Shown here one piece after another: positions 1 through 8,705 of a DNA stretch of 64,000 nucleotides (its first letter is position 1; each line of letters opens with the position of its first letter). The notes beneath the pieces were generated by a model. It saw only the letters and a program-made list of their open reading frames with translations. It made no database searches and was not told where the DNA came from. A program made the translations under genes and the position numbers. Source of the DNA: Hinthialibacter sp964556895 (GTDB lineage Bacteria; Hinthialibacterota; Hinthialibacteria; Hinthialibacterales; Hinthialibacteraceae); assembly GCA_964556895.1 (NCBI GenBank), contig CAZKYC010000006.1:1-64000 (forward strand), read 5' to 3'.

Positions 1-1
1 A

Positions 2-352
2 GCGGGTCTTGGATTGAATGAACTGGCGCAAGCCAACTTACGCAGCGCACGGATGCTTACTAGTGAGATCAACGTATTCATCAGTGAGCCGTCCAACAAT
101 TTGCTCTCTGACCGCGAACCAAACGAAGCCTATTGCCTTGCCAATCCCGGCAAACAATACGCTATTTATTTCCCAAACGGCGGTGAGGTAAAATTGAATA
201 TCTCCGCAGCAAAAGACGACCTGACGCTCAGATGGTTGAATATCATAACGAGTGAATGGGGCGAAGAAAAGAAAATTTCCAATGGTGATTCTTTGACTCT
301 GAAAGCGCCCGGCGAAGGCCACTGGGCGGCATTTGTACAAGCACAGCATTAG
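2..352 (+). CDS. C-terminal part of secreted hydrolase with putative collagen-binding domain (5' cut by window edge)
   Basis: The frame is open from the first bases of the window, so only the last ~117 codons are visible; the TTG at 14 is an internal Leu codon and not a real start. The text CLANPGKQYAIYFPNGGEV followed by an LRWLNIITSEW stretch and a closing LKAPGEGHWAAFVQ strand matches the beta-sandwich called putative collagen-binding domain of a collagenase (PF12904 type), usually the C-terminal tail of DUF4038/GH140-like glycoside hydrolases. The catalytic part lies outside the window, so the substrate is unknown. It is followed after 23 bp by the monooxygenase-like gene in the same direction, so the two are probably co-transcribed. 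Confidence 0.7.
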   Translation, partial: AGLGLNELAQANLRSARMLTSEINVFISEPSNNLLSDREPNEAYCLANPGKQYAIYFPNGGEVKLNISAAKDDLTLRWLNIITSEWGEEKKISNGDSLTLKAPGEGHWAAFVQAQH

Positions 353-375
353 TACAAAGACCGTAGGAGACAATC

Positions 376-681
376 ATGTATGTCGTATGTGTGACGGTTT
401 ATGTTGTTCCTGGCAAAGAAAACGACTTCATCGAAGCGACATCGCTCAACCATAGAGGCACGCGCCAGGAGCCAGGCAACCTGCGTTTTGATGTACTACA
501 AGCCAATGACGACCCAACGCGCTTCTTTTTATATGAAGTCTACACGTCTGAAGACGATTTTAGGGCGCACCAACAAACCAACCACTATCTAACCTGGCGT
601 GAGACCGTCCAGGATTGGATGGCGAAAAAGCGTGAAGGCGTTAAACACACCAGCCTCATGCCTGCTGACTCTGACTGGTAG
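376..681 (+). CDS. LsrG-like antibiotic biosynthesis monooxygenase (ABM) domain protein
   Basis: A 101-aa single-domain protein of the dimeric alpha/beta-barrel ABM superfamily (PF03992), starting at ATG 376 behind GTAGGAGA. The core NHRGTRQEPGNLRFDVLQ and the following RFFLYEVYTSEDDFRAHQ read closely like E. coli LsrG, the isomerase acting on phospho-AI-2, and YgiN-type quinol monooxygenases. No other lsr genes are present, so a role in autoinducer breakdown is only a possibility; most such orphan proteins are annotated as putative quinol monooxygenases. It has no signal peptide and should be cytoplasmic. The stop is 5 bp from the stop of the convergent hydrolase gene. Confidence 0.85.
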   Translation: MYVVCVTVYVVPGKENDFIEATSLNHRGTRQEPGNLRFDVLQANDDPTRFFLYEVYTSEDDFRAHQQTNHYLTWRETVQDWMAKKREGVKHTSLMPADSDW

Positions 682-686
682 GCTGA

Positions 687-2894
687 CTATTCAGCGTGTT
701 TGGCGATCTCGATATCGTTCAAGACATCTTTATATAACTTCGTCCAATCGACATGCCCGACCCGGTTTGTCCACAGCGGGTTTTTGTACTGCTGTTTGGC
801 CAGCCCTGAGTAGGCTTTCCAATACTGCGCCGCTAAGGTCAATTCTCGAACCGCCCGTTTTTGATATTGAGGTTCCTTGGTCGCCCGAAAGAGGGCCACT
901 TCAGCGGAGCCGCGAATTTTGTGTGCGTAATATTTGCCCAAATTGGCGATGGTATTGATATCATGCAGGGTCTTTCGCAGTTCTTTATCGCCCTTGTGAT
1001 CAAGTTGTCTCAACAGCCCTATCGCCGTGTCGGCGTGTTGGTGAATCTGTTTTGACGCCTCCAACGGCGTCGTGCCTTCAATCTTCTTTCCTTCGACGAT
1101 GCTTGCGACATAGTCAGGGATCGAAATGTTGTCCGTACCCGGGTGCGGCTTCAATTCAATAAAGAAATTGACGTCATTGAAACCCGTTTCGGTTTTGGCA
1201 TAGAAAGGCCGGCTCTTGCATCCTTCGATGTACCATCGAAAGTCGAGCGATCCCCAATGGAACCCGGTCGTCTTCGGGTAGATCATCGAGGCGTGCTGCC
1301 AGGCGTTGAATAGCGTTTCGCTGTCAACTTCAGGGAACCTATTTGCGAGAATCTTCATAAAACGTTCGTTTGAAAGATTGGGGTCATACCCTAAGCGGCC
1401 CCACATCATCCAGTGATACCAGTGTTTTTTGATTTCAATTTGACGAGGCGATTCTGGCTCAAGACTGAGAAACTCCCGCCCCCAGACATATTGGTCGGAG
1501 CCGTAGTAGAACCCGCGCGAAACATCATAGGGAATGTTCTGAATAAACGAACGCACAAAATCGGGCGCGCCCCAACGGAAATAGTAGGCGTCATCGTTTC
1601 GCAGCGTCCAAATGGTTTTGAGATCGCCGATGTCTTTAACGAATCCATGATGATAGGTCTGGACAGTTGAACTAAAGACATGGGCCTTGGCGTATTTGAA
1701 ACTAAAGATGAACTCGACATTGTCTTGGTCGATCACTGGCGCAAACTTGCGCGCGATGTCTTGCGCCCCGGTCATGTGTTGGCGGTGAATGAAGGTAATA
1801 TCTCGCTCAGGAAACATCTTGGCGGCGTCGAGCGCGCCCAGCCCGTAGGTTTGAAACGCCCAGTTTTCTTTCTGTTCAAAATTGGCGCCTTTCATGTTCT
1901 CGCCCGTGGTGAGGCCGATGCCCGCCAGGTCGGGATAGGTGACGAACATCTGTTTGACGCTCTTACGAAAATAATCAATTGTCGTCTTGTTGTTGATGTC
2001 GTCAGTGATGCCATATTTGCCCTGCGTTCCATTGATAAAGATGTTCCAAGTAACGATGTAGAAATCAACGTTGCGGTTCTTGCCGTACTTCATCACCTCG
2101 CGCCAAAACTCGATCTTCTCATCCATGGTGATCTGTTTGAGGACCTCGACGTTGTTGATAATCTCAGGCGCGTCAAAGCCAATTCCTTCGAGTGTGTAGT
2201 CTTCTTCCCAATCAACCGTCGAACGCTGAACGTCATCCAGCGCAATGTCTTCATACCCGGGAACGCGCACCAATGACGGGAACGGATGAAGGCTCCAAAG
2301 CGAGATATAGTTGTAGCGATAGGTCGCCAGGGTGTCGATGTATTCTTTCCAAAACTCCATCGACCACATTTCGGCGATATTATTCTGGGCGGCGTCGCAC
2401 ACATCGGTATAGCTGGGCGTGCGTACATCAAGCGGGGCGTTAAACTTTGTCCCTCTCATCGCCATGTAGGGCGAGTGTTGAACATCCTTGGCGCCCTCAA
2501 GCCCGTCAACAGCGATGGTTTCAGCGAGTTCGAGCCCGCCATACATCAGACCGGCTTCATCAGCGCCAATGACTTTGATGACTTTTTGTTGATCTCGCTG
2601 TTGAGTTTGTATTTGATAACTTTCTGGAACGAACTCTTCAGAAGACCCGTCAATTGATAGATAAATAACTATCCCGTCTTTGTATAATTGAGAACTAAAT
2701 GTTGTATGAGCAATGACATTGTGTCCTTTAGTTGTCGCCTCTTTTTCAATTTTTCCGAGAGCAAACTGTGACTGAGGTCGGCCTACATTATCATAAATAT
2801 ACACATTGGCCGCCTGGGGTTGGCTAATTGAAATACAAATACCGAAACCGATGAAAAAGAACGATCGTTGAAAATGATGTAGCAAGTAAGCCAT
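687..2894 (-). CDS. Secreted GH20/GH67-like glycoside hydrolase family protein
   Basis: A 735-aa protein with a hydrophobic N-terminal segment (roughly residues 8-28, ending near QPQAA) that looks like a signal peptide; GGGGAG precedes the ATG. Residues ~30-130 form the small alpha/beta domain with a GLMYGGLELAE motif, as found before the catalytic barrel in GH20 and GH67 enzymes. The central region (MRGTKFNAPLDVRTPSY onward, TWNIFINGT, GIGLTTGENM) fits a (beta/alpha)8 barrel of the alpha-glucuronidase-like family often mis-annotated as carbohydrate-binding family 6. The acidic pair around TTGEN is a plausible catalytic site but I cannot assign it. Its substrate is probably an acidic or amino-sugar polysaccharide (inference). 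It diverges from the BNR-repeat gene at 3008. Confidence 0.75.
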   Translation of the reverse strand: MAYLLHHFQRSFFFIGFGICISISQPQAANVYIYDNVGRPQSQFALGKIEKEATTKGHNVIAHTTFSSQLYKDGIVIYLSIDGSSEEFVPESYQIQTQQRDQQKVIKVIGADEAGLMYGGLELAETIAVDGLEGAKDVQHSPYMAMRGTKFNAPLDVRTPSYTDVCDAAQNNIAEMWSMEFWKEYIDTLATYRYNYISLWSLHPFPSLVRVPGYEDIALDDVQRSTVDWEEDYTLEGIGFDAPEIINNVEVLKQITMDEKIEFWREVMKYGKNRNVDFYIVTWNIFINGTQGKYGITDDINNKTTIDYFRKSVKQMFVTYPDLAGIGLTTGENMKGANFEQKENWAFQTYGLGALDAAKMFPERDITFIHRQHMTGAQDIARKFAPVIDQDNVEFIFSFKYAKAHVFSSTVQTYHHGFVKDIGDLKTIWTLRNDDAYYFRWGAPDFVRSFIQNIPYDVSRGFYYGSDQYVWGREFLSLEPESPRQIEIKKHWYHWMMWGRLGYDPNLSNERFMKILANRFPEVDSETLFNAWQHASMIYPKTTGFHWGSLDFRWYIEGCKSRPFYAKTETGFNDVNFFIELKPHPGTDNISIPDYVASIVEGKKIEGTTPLEASKQIHQHADTAIGLLRQLDHKGDKELRKTLHDINTIANLGKYYAHKIRGSAEVALFRATKEPQYQKRAVRELTLAAQYWKAYSGLAKQQYKNPLWTNRVGHVDWTKLYKDVLNDIEIAKHAE

Positions 2895-3007
2895 GATGAT
2901 CTCCCCATTGATTGAAGCATTCTTTACAAATTGAACTACGCTATGATATCAAATTGAACTTGCCGCGTCTTGGCCTCGCACCATCGAATTCAATTAAAGG
3001 ACATACC

Positions 3008-4186
3008 ATGAAACACCTACTGTTTTTTACTACTTTCGCCATTTTTTTCTCATTCCAATTGGCTTATGCTGCCCCCTATCATCAATCTCAGATTATTTTC
3101 CCTCATCAGGACAAACATGTTCATGGCAGCAGCCTGGTAGAACTGCCCAACGGCGATATTCTCGCCGCCTGGTTTCACGGCAGCGGCGAGCGCACCGCCA
3201 ACGATGTCGTCATCAACGGCTCGCGCCTTAACCAAGGCGCGAAACAGTGGAGCGACATCTTTCTCATGGCCGACACGCCGAATTTGCCCGACTGCAACCC
3301 GGTGTTGTTCCTCGACCCAAACAACACACTGAAATTATTTTGGATCGCCGTGCGCTCAAACGGCTGGCAACACGCCCTGCTTCGCGTTCGCACGTCAACT
3401 GACTACAACACCGATGGAGCGCCAAACTGGAACTGGCAAGAGGTGATTCTCTTGCAACCCGGCGAAAATTTCGCACAGGCTATTAAGAAAGGATTTGACG
3501 AACTCGACCCGCCTGAAGATATGTGGGCCAATTACGCCCTGCCCTACACCCGCCTGGTGATTGAAGCCGCCGAAGACAAAAACAAGCGCCAGGAGGGGTG
3601 GATGACCCGCAACCACCCCATCCAACTCAAATCAGGGCGAATTCTATTGCCGCTTTATTCGGACGGCTTCAACTTGGGGCTGGCGGCGATCTCCGACGAC
3701 GGCGGCGAGACCTGGCGGGCGAGCCAACCCATCGTCGGCCTGGCAGGCATCCAACCCACATTCGCCCAACGCAAAAACGGCGACATTGTCGCCTACATGC
3801 GCGACACGGGCGGCGCTCCCTATCGAGTTCTTGAATCAATCTCTACCGATGATGGAGAGACCTGGTCAGTGATGCGCGACACGGACATCCCCAACCCAAG
3901 TTCAAGCCTGCAGATCAGGGCGCTTGAGCACTACGACTATTGGGTTCTCGTCCATAACGACACAGAAGACAGCCGCGGCAGCATGGCGGTCGCGCTCTCT
4001 GACGACCAAGGCGAAACCTGGAAATGGTCGCGAAACATCGGGCGAACGGAATCGTATGGCTACCCCTCGCTCATCGAAGATAACAATGGACTCATTCATA
4101 TTTCGTATACTTATAAAACATCTGAAGGCAACACGATAAAACATGAAACGTTTTCAATTGATTGGGTGAAGAATGAAAGCAGATGA
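3008..4186 (+). CDS. Secreted sialidase-like BNR/Asp-box repeat protein
   Basis: A six-bladed propeller of the exo-alpha-sialidase (BNR_2, PF13088) superfamily. The start at 3008 is preferred over an upstream in-frame ATG at 2912 because AAAGGA lies just before it and the protein then opens with a clean signal peptide (KHLLFFTTFAIFFSFQLAYA). Three Asp boxes are visible: SDDGGETWR, STDDGETWS and SDDQGETWKW. The 392-aa length fits the family. Many relatives in sugar-degrading bacteria are not true sialidases, so the substrate is open. A cluster of tandem repeats begins just after the stop. Confidence 0.85.
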   Translation: MKHLLFFTTFAIFFSFQLAYAAPYHQSQIIFPHQDKHVHGSSLVELPNGDILAAWFHGSGERTANDVVINGSRLNQGAKQWSDIFLMADTPNLPDCNPVLFLDPNNTLKLFWIAVRSNGWQHALLRVRTSTDYNTDGAPNWNWQEVILLQPGENFAQAIKKGFDELDPPEDMWANYALPYTRLVIEAAEDKNKRQEGWMTRNHPIQLKSGRILLPLYSDGFNLGLAAISDDGGETWRASQPIVGLAGIQPTFAQRKNGDIVAYMRDTGGAPYRVLESISTDDGETWSVMRDTDIPNPSSSLQIRALEHYDYWVLVHNDTEDSRGSMAVALSDDQGETWKWSRNIGRTESYGYPSLIEDNNGLIHISYTYKTSEGNTIKHETFSIDWVKNESR

Positions 4187-4231
4187 TGGTAATTTTATCT
4201 CGGAAAATTTTACGATTTGGTTATACATCGA

Positions 4232-4862
4232 GCGGGTGCAACTCGGTGAGCGCCTGTGCAAATGGGCGGAAGCCCGCACCGAAGCGAACAGAGATGTACA
4301 CGCCCCATAGCGCGATGGTATGACAAAGAAAGCCATCTCAAAAATTTGCTTAACTGTAAAATCGTGGGCTGTTTCTAAAGCAGACTTTTACAGGGGCGGG
4401 TGCAACTCGGCGAGCGCCTGTGCAAATGGGCGGAAGCCCACACCGAAGCGAACAGAGATGTACACGCCCCAAAGCGCGATGGTATGACAAATAAAGCAAT
4501 CTCAAAAATTTGCTTAACTGTAAAATCGTGGGCTGTTTCTAAAGCAGACTTTTNNNNNNNNNNNNNNNNNNNNNNNNNNNNNNNNNNNNNNNNNNNNNNN
4601 NNNNNNNNNNNNNNNNNNNNNNNNNNNNNNNNNNNNNNNNNNNNNNNNNNNNNCACACCGAAGCGAACAGAGATGTACACGCCCCAAAGCGCGATGGTAT
4701 GACAAAGAAAGCCATCTCAAAAATTTGCTTAACTGTACAATCGTAATCTTTTTTAAGCAGACTCTTACAGGGGCGGGTGCAACTCGGCGAGCGCCTGTGC
4801 AAATGGGCGGAAGCCCACACCGAAGCGAACAGAGATGTACACGCCCCAAAGCGCGATGGTAT
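4232..4862. repeat. Tandem array of ~164-bp palindrome-containing repeats (family A), interrupted by a scaffold gap
   Basis: Units start near 4232, 4396, about 4611 (its beginning lies in the Ns) and 4773. Each starts GCGGGTGCAACTCGG, continues CGAGCGCCTGTGCAAATGG, and closes near GATGTACACGCCCC, so its two ends pair as an imperfect ~75-nt hairpin (13 of 16 outer positions match). A linker of ~85 bp (GCGCGATGGTATGACAAA... to ...GCAGACTTTTACAGG) separates the hairpins. The last unit is cut after the hairpin and runs into the leader of the next gene. The same palindrome recurs at 7014-7079 and 57485-57550. Although frames stay open across some units, none resembles a protein. Confidence 0.9.
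4554..4653. other. Assembly gap of 100 Ns inside the tandem repeat array
   Basis: Exactly 100 Ns, the conventional size for a scaffold gap of unknown length. From the phase of the units on each side (one starts at 4396, the next would start near 4611), the true gap should be about 49 bp or 49 bp plus a multiple of ~164 bp. The assembly therefore probably failed because of the repeat itself, and the copy number is unresolved. Confidence 0.97.
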
Positions 4863-4923
4863 GACAAAGATTTTTGGGATGGCCTAAAAGAAATTTGACC
4901 GTGTAATTAAATGGGAGTTTGAA

Positions 4924-6894
4924 ATGCAAAAAGTAAGCCTTTTTGTGAATGGCGCCTTCAGGCTGGCAGCCTTTCTGACAATTTGCTTGGCCATCCATCC
5001 CAACAACGCACAAGAATTTAATTTTGTAACGCTCCAAGAGACGTTTGCCGCTCACTGCACCTTCTGTCACAGCGCTCAAGACAAAGTCGGCGGCCTCGAC
5101 TTAGAACAATACGATACTCTCGAAAAAATGTTAGGCGACCTTCATGTTTGGACAAACGTCATCTCCCGCGTCAAAGCAGGAGAGATGCCGCCAAAAAATT
5201 CACTACCGCTTGACGAAAACCAACAGAACCAAATCGTCAATTGGCTTCAGACTGCGATTCAAGAGTCGCTATGCAGCGATGGAATCTCTCCAGGCCCGCA
5301 TACCGTGCGCCGCCTAAACCGAAACGAATACTCAGCGACCATTCGCGACCTCTTGGGCATCCATTTTGATTCAGGCAGCAGCCTGCCAGCCGACGGTTCG
5401 GGCGGAGAGGGGTTCGACAATGCGGCGGAGACGCTCTTTTTGTCGCCTGTTCATGCTGAGCGTTATCTTGAGTCAGCCAAAAAGGCGCTTGACTACGCCG
5501 CCAAAGAAGATAAAGCGCGACAGAGGTTGTTGATCTCTTCGCCGGATGAAACCACCAGCGCATACGAAGCCGCTGAGAAGACATTACAACGTTTCGCGTC
5601 CCGCGCTTTTCGGCGCCCAGTGAAAGAAGCCGAGCTCGAACGCTATATGACACTGTTTCAAACGATGTATAAGCGTAGCGAAGCGTTTGAGACCTCGGTG
5701 TTTTACGCCATGCAAGCGATATTGATCTCGCCCCACTTTTTGTTTCTCATCGAAGAGCCAAACCAGAGCGACATGGTGCGTCCCATTACCGATTATGAGC
5801 TCGCCAGCCGATTGTCGTATTTTTTGTGGACGAGCATGCCCGACGACGAACTCTATGAACTCGCCGCAGAACGAAAGTTACACGTCAAACGCGTTCTTAA
5901 AAAACAAATTGAACGCATGCTCAACGAACCCAAACAAGAAGAATACCGCGAGCGAAGTTCTATCAATTATGAAGACCGAAAATTTCACGAGTTTGCCACC
6001 CACTTCATCAGCCAGTGGCTGGGCACGCGCGAGCTTGGCGTCGGCAGCCAACCGGACACAAAAAAATTTCCACGGTATAACAGCATTCTTGAATCTGCAA
6101 TGAAGTATGAACCCGTCTATATGTTCCAAGAATTGTTGGCGAACGATTTGTCTCTGCTACACCTCATCGAATCAGACTTCACCTTTGTCAGCCGCCAATT
6201 GGCCCAACATTATGAAATCCAAGACCAAGTAAACGTGCCCAACCAACAGCTGACCCGCGTTGCCTTGCCTGAAGGCAGCAAACGCGGCGGCATTTTGACC
6301 ATGGCAGGCGTGTTAGCGGTCAACTCACTGCCCCACCGCACCAGCCCGGTGCTACGCGGCGCCTGGATTATGGACGCGGTCTTAGGAACGCCGCCTCCAC
6401 CGCCGCCGCCCAATGTGCCTGAATTGCCCGAAACCCTCTCAGATGAAAAACCAAAAACGCTGCGCGAACGGTTAGAGATTCATCGCGAAAACCCCGCCTG
6501 CGCTTCATGCCATGACCGCATCGACCCGCTTGGGTTCGGCTTGGAAAACTTTGACGCGATCGGACGCTGGCGAGACAAAGACGAAGGCCAATTCATCGAC
6601 GCCAGCGGCCAACTGTCAAACGGCGACCAGTTTGACGGTCCCGACGGGTTAAAGCAAATCTTGCTCAAACGCAAAGACGATTTCATTCGACACTTGACCG
6701 CGAAGATGCTGGGGTACGCTCTGGGCCGTGGGCTAGTGATGGAAGATTACTGCACCGTCGACCAGATCGTCGAACAGCTCAAACAGAACGATTACAAAGC
6801 CCAGACTCTGATTTGGGGAATCATACAGAGCGTGCCGTTTCGCTATCACCGCCCAACCGAACCAGCCCCAACGCAGGTGGGATTGGCAAACTAA
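4924..6894 (+). CDS. DUF1587/1595/1592/1588/1585 protein with planctomycete-type cytochrome c domains
   Basis: A 656-aa secreted protein with a signal peptide (residues ~1-29). It has a PSCyt1-like heme-binding segment with CTFCH (C45, C48, H49), then DUF1587 (TVRRLNRNEYSATIRDLLG), DUF1595, DUF1592 (PITDYELASRLSYFLW), DUF1588 (RGGILTMAGVLAVNSLPHRT) and DUF1585 at the C-terminus (GYALGRGLVMEDY). A second CASCH motif (C526, C529, H530) starts the DIDPLGF-type segment shared by the family. The set is typical of Planctomycetota and allied phyla and is thought to be an extracytoplasmic c-type cytochrome with an unknown redox substrate. GGGAG precedes the ATG. It almost always pairs with a DUF1552 gene, as here, although a repeat copy separates the two. 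Confidence 0.95.
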   Translation: MQKVSLFVNGAFRLAAFLTICLAIHPNNAQEFNFVTLQETFAAHCTFCHSAQDKVGGLDLEQYDTLEKMLGDLHVWTNVISRVKAGEMPPKNSLPLDENQQNQIVNWLQTAIQESLCSDGISPGPHTVRRLNRNEYSATIRDLLGIHFDSGSSLPADGSGGEGFDNAAETLFLSPVHAERYLESAKKALDYAAKEDKARQRLLISSPDETTSAYEAAEKTLQRFASRAFRRPVKEAELERYMTLFQTMYKRSEAFETSVFYAMQAILISPHFLFLIEEPNQSDMVRPITDYELASRLSYFLWTSMPDDELYELAAERKLHVKRVLKKQIERMLNEPKQEEYRERSSINYEDRKFHEFATHFISQWLGTRELGVGSQPDTKKFPRYNSILESAMKYEPVYMFQELLANDLSLLHLIESDFTFVSRQLAQHYEIQDQVNVPNQQLTRVALPEGSKRGGILTMAGVLAVNSLPHRTSPVLRGAWIMDAVLGTPPPPPPPNVPELPETLSDEKPKTLRERLEIHRENPACASCHDRIDPLGFGLENFDAIGRWRDKDEGQFIDASGQLSNGDQFDGPDGLKQILLKRKDDFIRHLTAKMLGYALGRGLVMEDYCTVDQIVEQLKQNDYKAQTLIWGIIQSVPFRYHRPTEPAPTQVGLAN

Positions 6895-6913
6895 AGCATT
6901 AATTATATTGTTC

Positions 6914-7080
6914 TAAGGTTCTTCCGATATTAGAGTACTTCCCTTGCTGGATGACCTGAAATTTGGTCAAAAAACGATATTCGTCCTATCAATAATAGAC
7001 ACAACTCAGGCATGGGTGCAACTCTGGGAGCGCCTGTGCTAAATAGCAGAGCAGCGCCGAAACGAACAGAGTTGAGCCCA
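6914..7080. repeat. Dispersed family-A repeat copy 1 (~167 bp) with terminal hairpin
   Basis: From TAAGGTTCTTCCGATATT to the hairpin end this sequence is nearly identical to 57382-57552. Shared parts include CTTGCTGGATGACCTGAAAT, a TGACC/GGTCA mini-stem, ACGATATTCGT and ATAATAGAC. The last 66 bp (7014-7079) form a hairpin with arms GGGTGCAACTCTG and CAGAGTTGAGCCC. It sits between the DUF1592 and DUF1552 genes and contains no plausible ORF. Confidence 0.88.
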
Positions 7081-7174
7081 GACCTAGATATAAAATTTGT
7101 CAATCGTGGCTTTTGATTTGATTATTTCAGTAAACTTTTCTATAATGCGTAATGCACCAATTTGGAGTGATTGA

Positions 7175-8536
7175 ATGGGGACGCGATCAACGAGGCTTTC
7201 ACGCCGTACATTACTCAAAGGCACTGGCGCCGCGCTGGCCTTACCATGGCTTGAGGCGATGGCGCCGCAATCGGGTTTCGCCGACACAAAAAACCAACAC
7301 AACCCACCTGGCGCCCCGGTTCGTATGGCGGCGTTGTTTATGCCCAACGGTGTTCATCCCAAAATGTGGACGCCATACACAGACGGCGGCAACTTCGAAC
7401 TGTCTCCTTCGCTAACTCCATTAAACGATTTACAAAATGATATTCTGGTATTAACCAACCTCTGGAACCAAGGCAGCAACACCGGCGACGGCCATTATGT
7501 CAAAGCAGCGGGGTTTTTGACCTGCCGCACCATCAACAAAACCGTTGGAATTGATTTAAACAGCAACGGCGTTTCAATGGATCAACTCGCCGCACAACAC
7601 GCGCGCGCGAAAACACCGATTTCATCCTTAGAACTTGGCACAGAACCCGTACATACTGGCGTAGACGCAAATGTGGGGTATACCCGCGTCTATGGCGGCC
7701 ACATCGCTTGGCGCACGCCGACAAACCCGCTCGCTAAAGAGATCAAACCCAGGCTTGTTTATGAGCGTATGTTCCGCGCAAGCCAACTCGGCCCCAAAGA
7801 CGCACGCGATGATAAACCCTTGCTTGATCTGGTTCTCGAAGACGCTCACCAGCTTAAAGGGCGCCTAGGCTCTACAGACAAAAACCGAATGGACGAATAT
7901 CTCCACTCTGTCCGTACGCTCGAAGAGCGAATCGAACGCGCTAACAACCCTAACGATGAGCCTTGGGAACTTCGCGCCGAATTTGACCCTGTAGACAGAC
8001 CGCCAGAGGGAATCCCCAAGAGCCATGCTGAGCATGTGCGCTTGATGATGGACCTGATGGTTCTGGCGTTTCAGACTGATACGACTAGGGTTTGCACCTT
8101 TATGTTCGGAAACTCGGTGAGCAACAAAAACTTCTCATTTGTCGATGGCGTTGACGGGGCCCATCACTCGATTTCACACCATCAGAAAGACAAAGAAAAA
8201 CTTCGCCAATACCAACTGATCAACCAATGGCACGTCGAACAATACGGCTATCTGCTCAACCGTTTGAAATCCATCAAAGAAGGCGAAACGACGCTGCTAG
8301 ACAATTCAATGGTCTTGTTTGGGTCGGGTCTCAGCGATGGCGACCGCCATGACCCACACAACCTGCCGATCATTATAGGCGGGCGCGGCGGTGGACGCAT
8401 CCGTACTGGATTTCATAATATTTACGGAAAAGACACGCCGCTCGCAAACCTGTATGTCTCCATGCTTGACGCCTTTGGCTGCCCGGTTGAGCGTTTCGCT
8501 GACAGCACGGGCCACCTGCCAGGCGTTTTAGTTTAG
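7175..8536 (+). CDS. Tat-exported DUF1552 protein
   Basis: A 453-aa protein starting with a twin-arginine signal (SRRTLLKGTGAALALPWLEA); GGAGTGA precedes the ATG. The body matches the DUF1552 family (PF07586): RMAALFMPNGVHPKMW, LTNLWNQGSNTGDGHYVKAA and LVLFGSGLSDGDRHDPHNLP-like elements, related to the DUF1501/alkaline-phosphatase-like fold. In this lineage DUF1552 genes are paired with DUF1592 cytochrome genes, and the pair presumably acts together outside the cytoplasmic membrane; no biochemical role is established. Confidence 0.93.
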   Translation: MGTRSTRLSRRTLLKGTGAALALPWLEAMAPQSGFADTKNQHNPPGAPVRMAALFMPNGVHPKMWTPYTDGGNFELSPSLTPLNDLQNDILVLTNLWNQGSNTGDGHYVKAAGFLTCRTINKTVGIDLNSNGVSMDQLAAQHARAKTPISSLELGTEPVHTGVDANVGYTRVYGGHIAWRTPTNPLAKEIKPRLVYERMFRASQLGPKDARDDKPLLDLVLEDAHQLKGRLGSTDKNRMDEYLHSVRTLEERIERANNPNDEPWELRAEFDPVDRPPEGIPKSHAEHVRLMMDLMVLAFQTDTTRVCTFMFGNSVSNKNFSFVDGVDGAHHSISHHQKDKEKLRQYQLINQWHVEQYGYLLNRLKSIKEGETTLLDNSMVLFGSGLSDGDRHDPHNLPIIIGGRGGGRIRTGFHNIYGKDTPLANLYVSMLDAFGCPVERFADSTGHLPGVLV

Positions 8537-8622
8537 ATCGATTCAATATTTACACACAGATGCTTCCCTAAAACAACAGACGAATAATGAGCATATTTTC
8601 TCAACTTTAATAATAGAGTGTC

Positions 8623-8651
8623 TTGACATTTAATCGGTTTTTTTGTTCAAT
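8623..8651 (+). promoter_or_regulatory. Candidate sigma-70-type promoter of the CBM9-like gene
   Basis: TTGACA at 8623-8628 is followed after 17 bp by TTCAAT at 8646-8651 (4 of 6 to the -10 consensus), about 55 bp before the start codon. The leader then carries the strong ribosome site GGGGAGGTAA. Confidence 0.4.
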
Positions 8652-8705
8652 AGACAATTATAGAAAGTTATTTTCATAACTAAATACATGGGGAGGTAAC
8701 ACAGT

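Noticed and set aside
1680..2276. 198-aa plus-strand frame inside the GH20/GH67-like gene
   Set aside because: Antisense shadow of a clear family protein.
4232..4862. CRISPR array
   Set aside because: Units are ~164 bp with palindromic cores and near-identical linkers, no variable spacers and no cas genes.
4375..4867. Open frames across the tandem repeats and Ns
   Set aside because: They exist in several frames on both strands because the unit has few stops; no resemblance to any protein and they cross the unknown gap.
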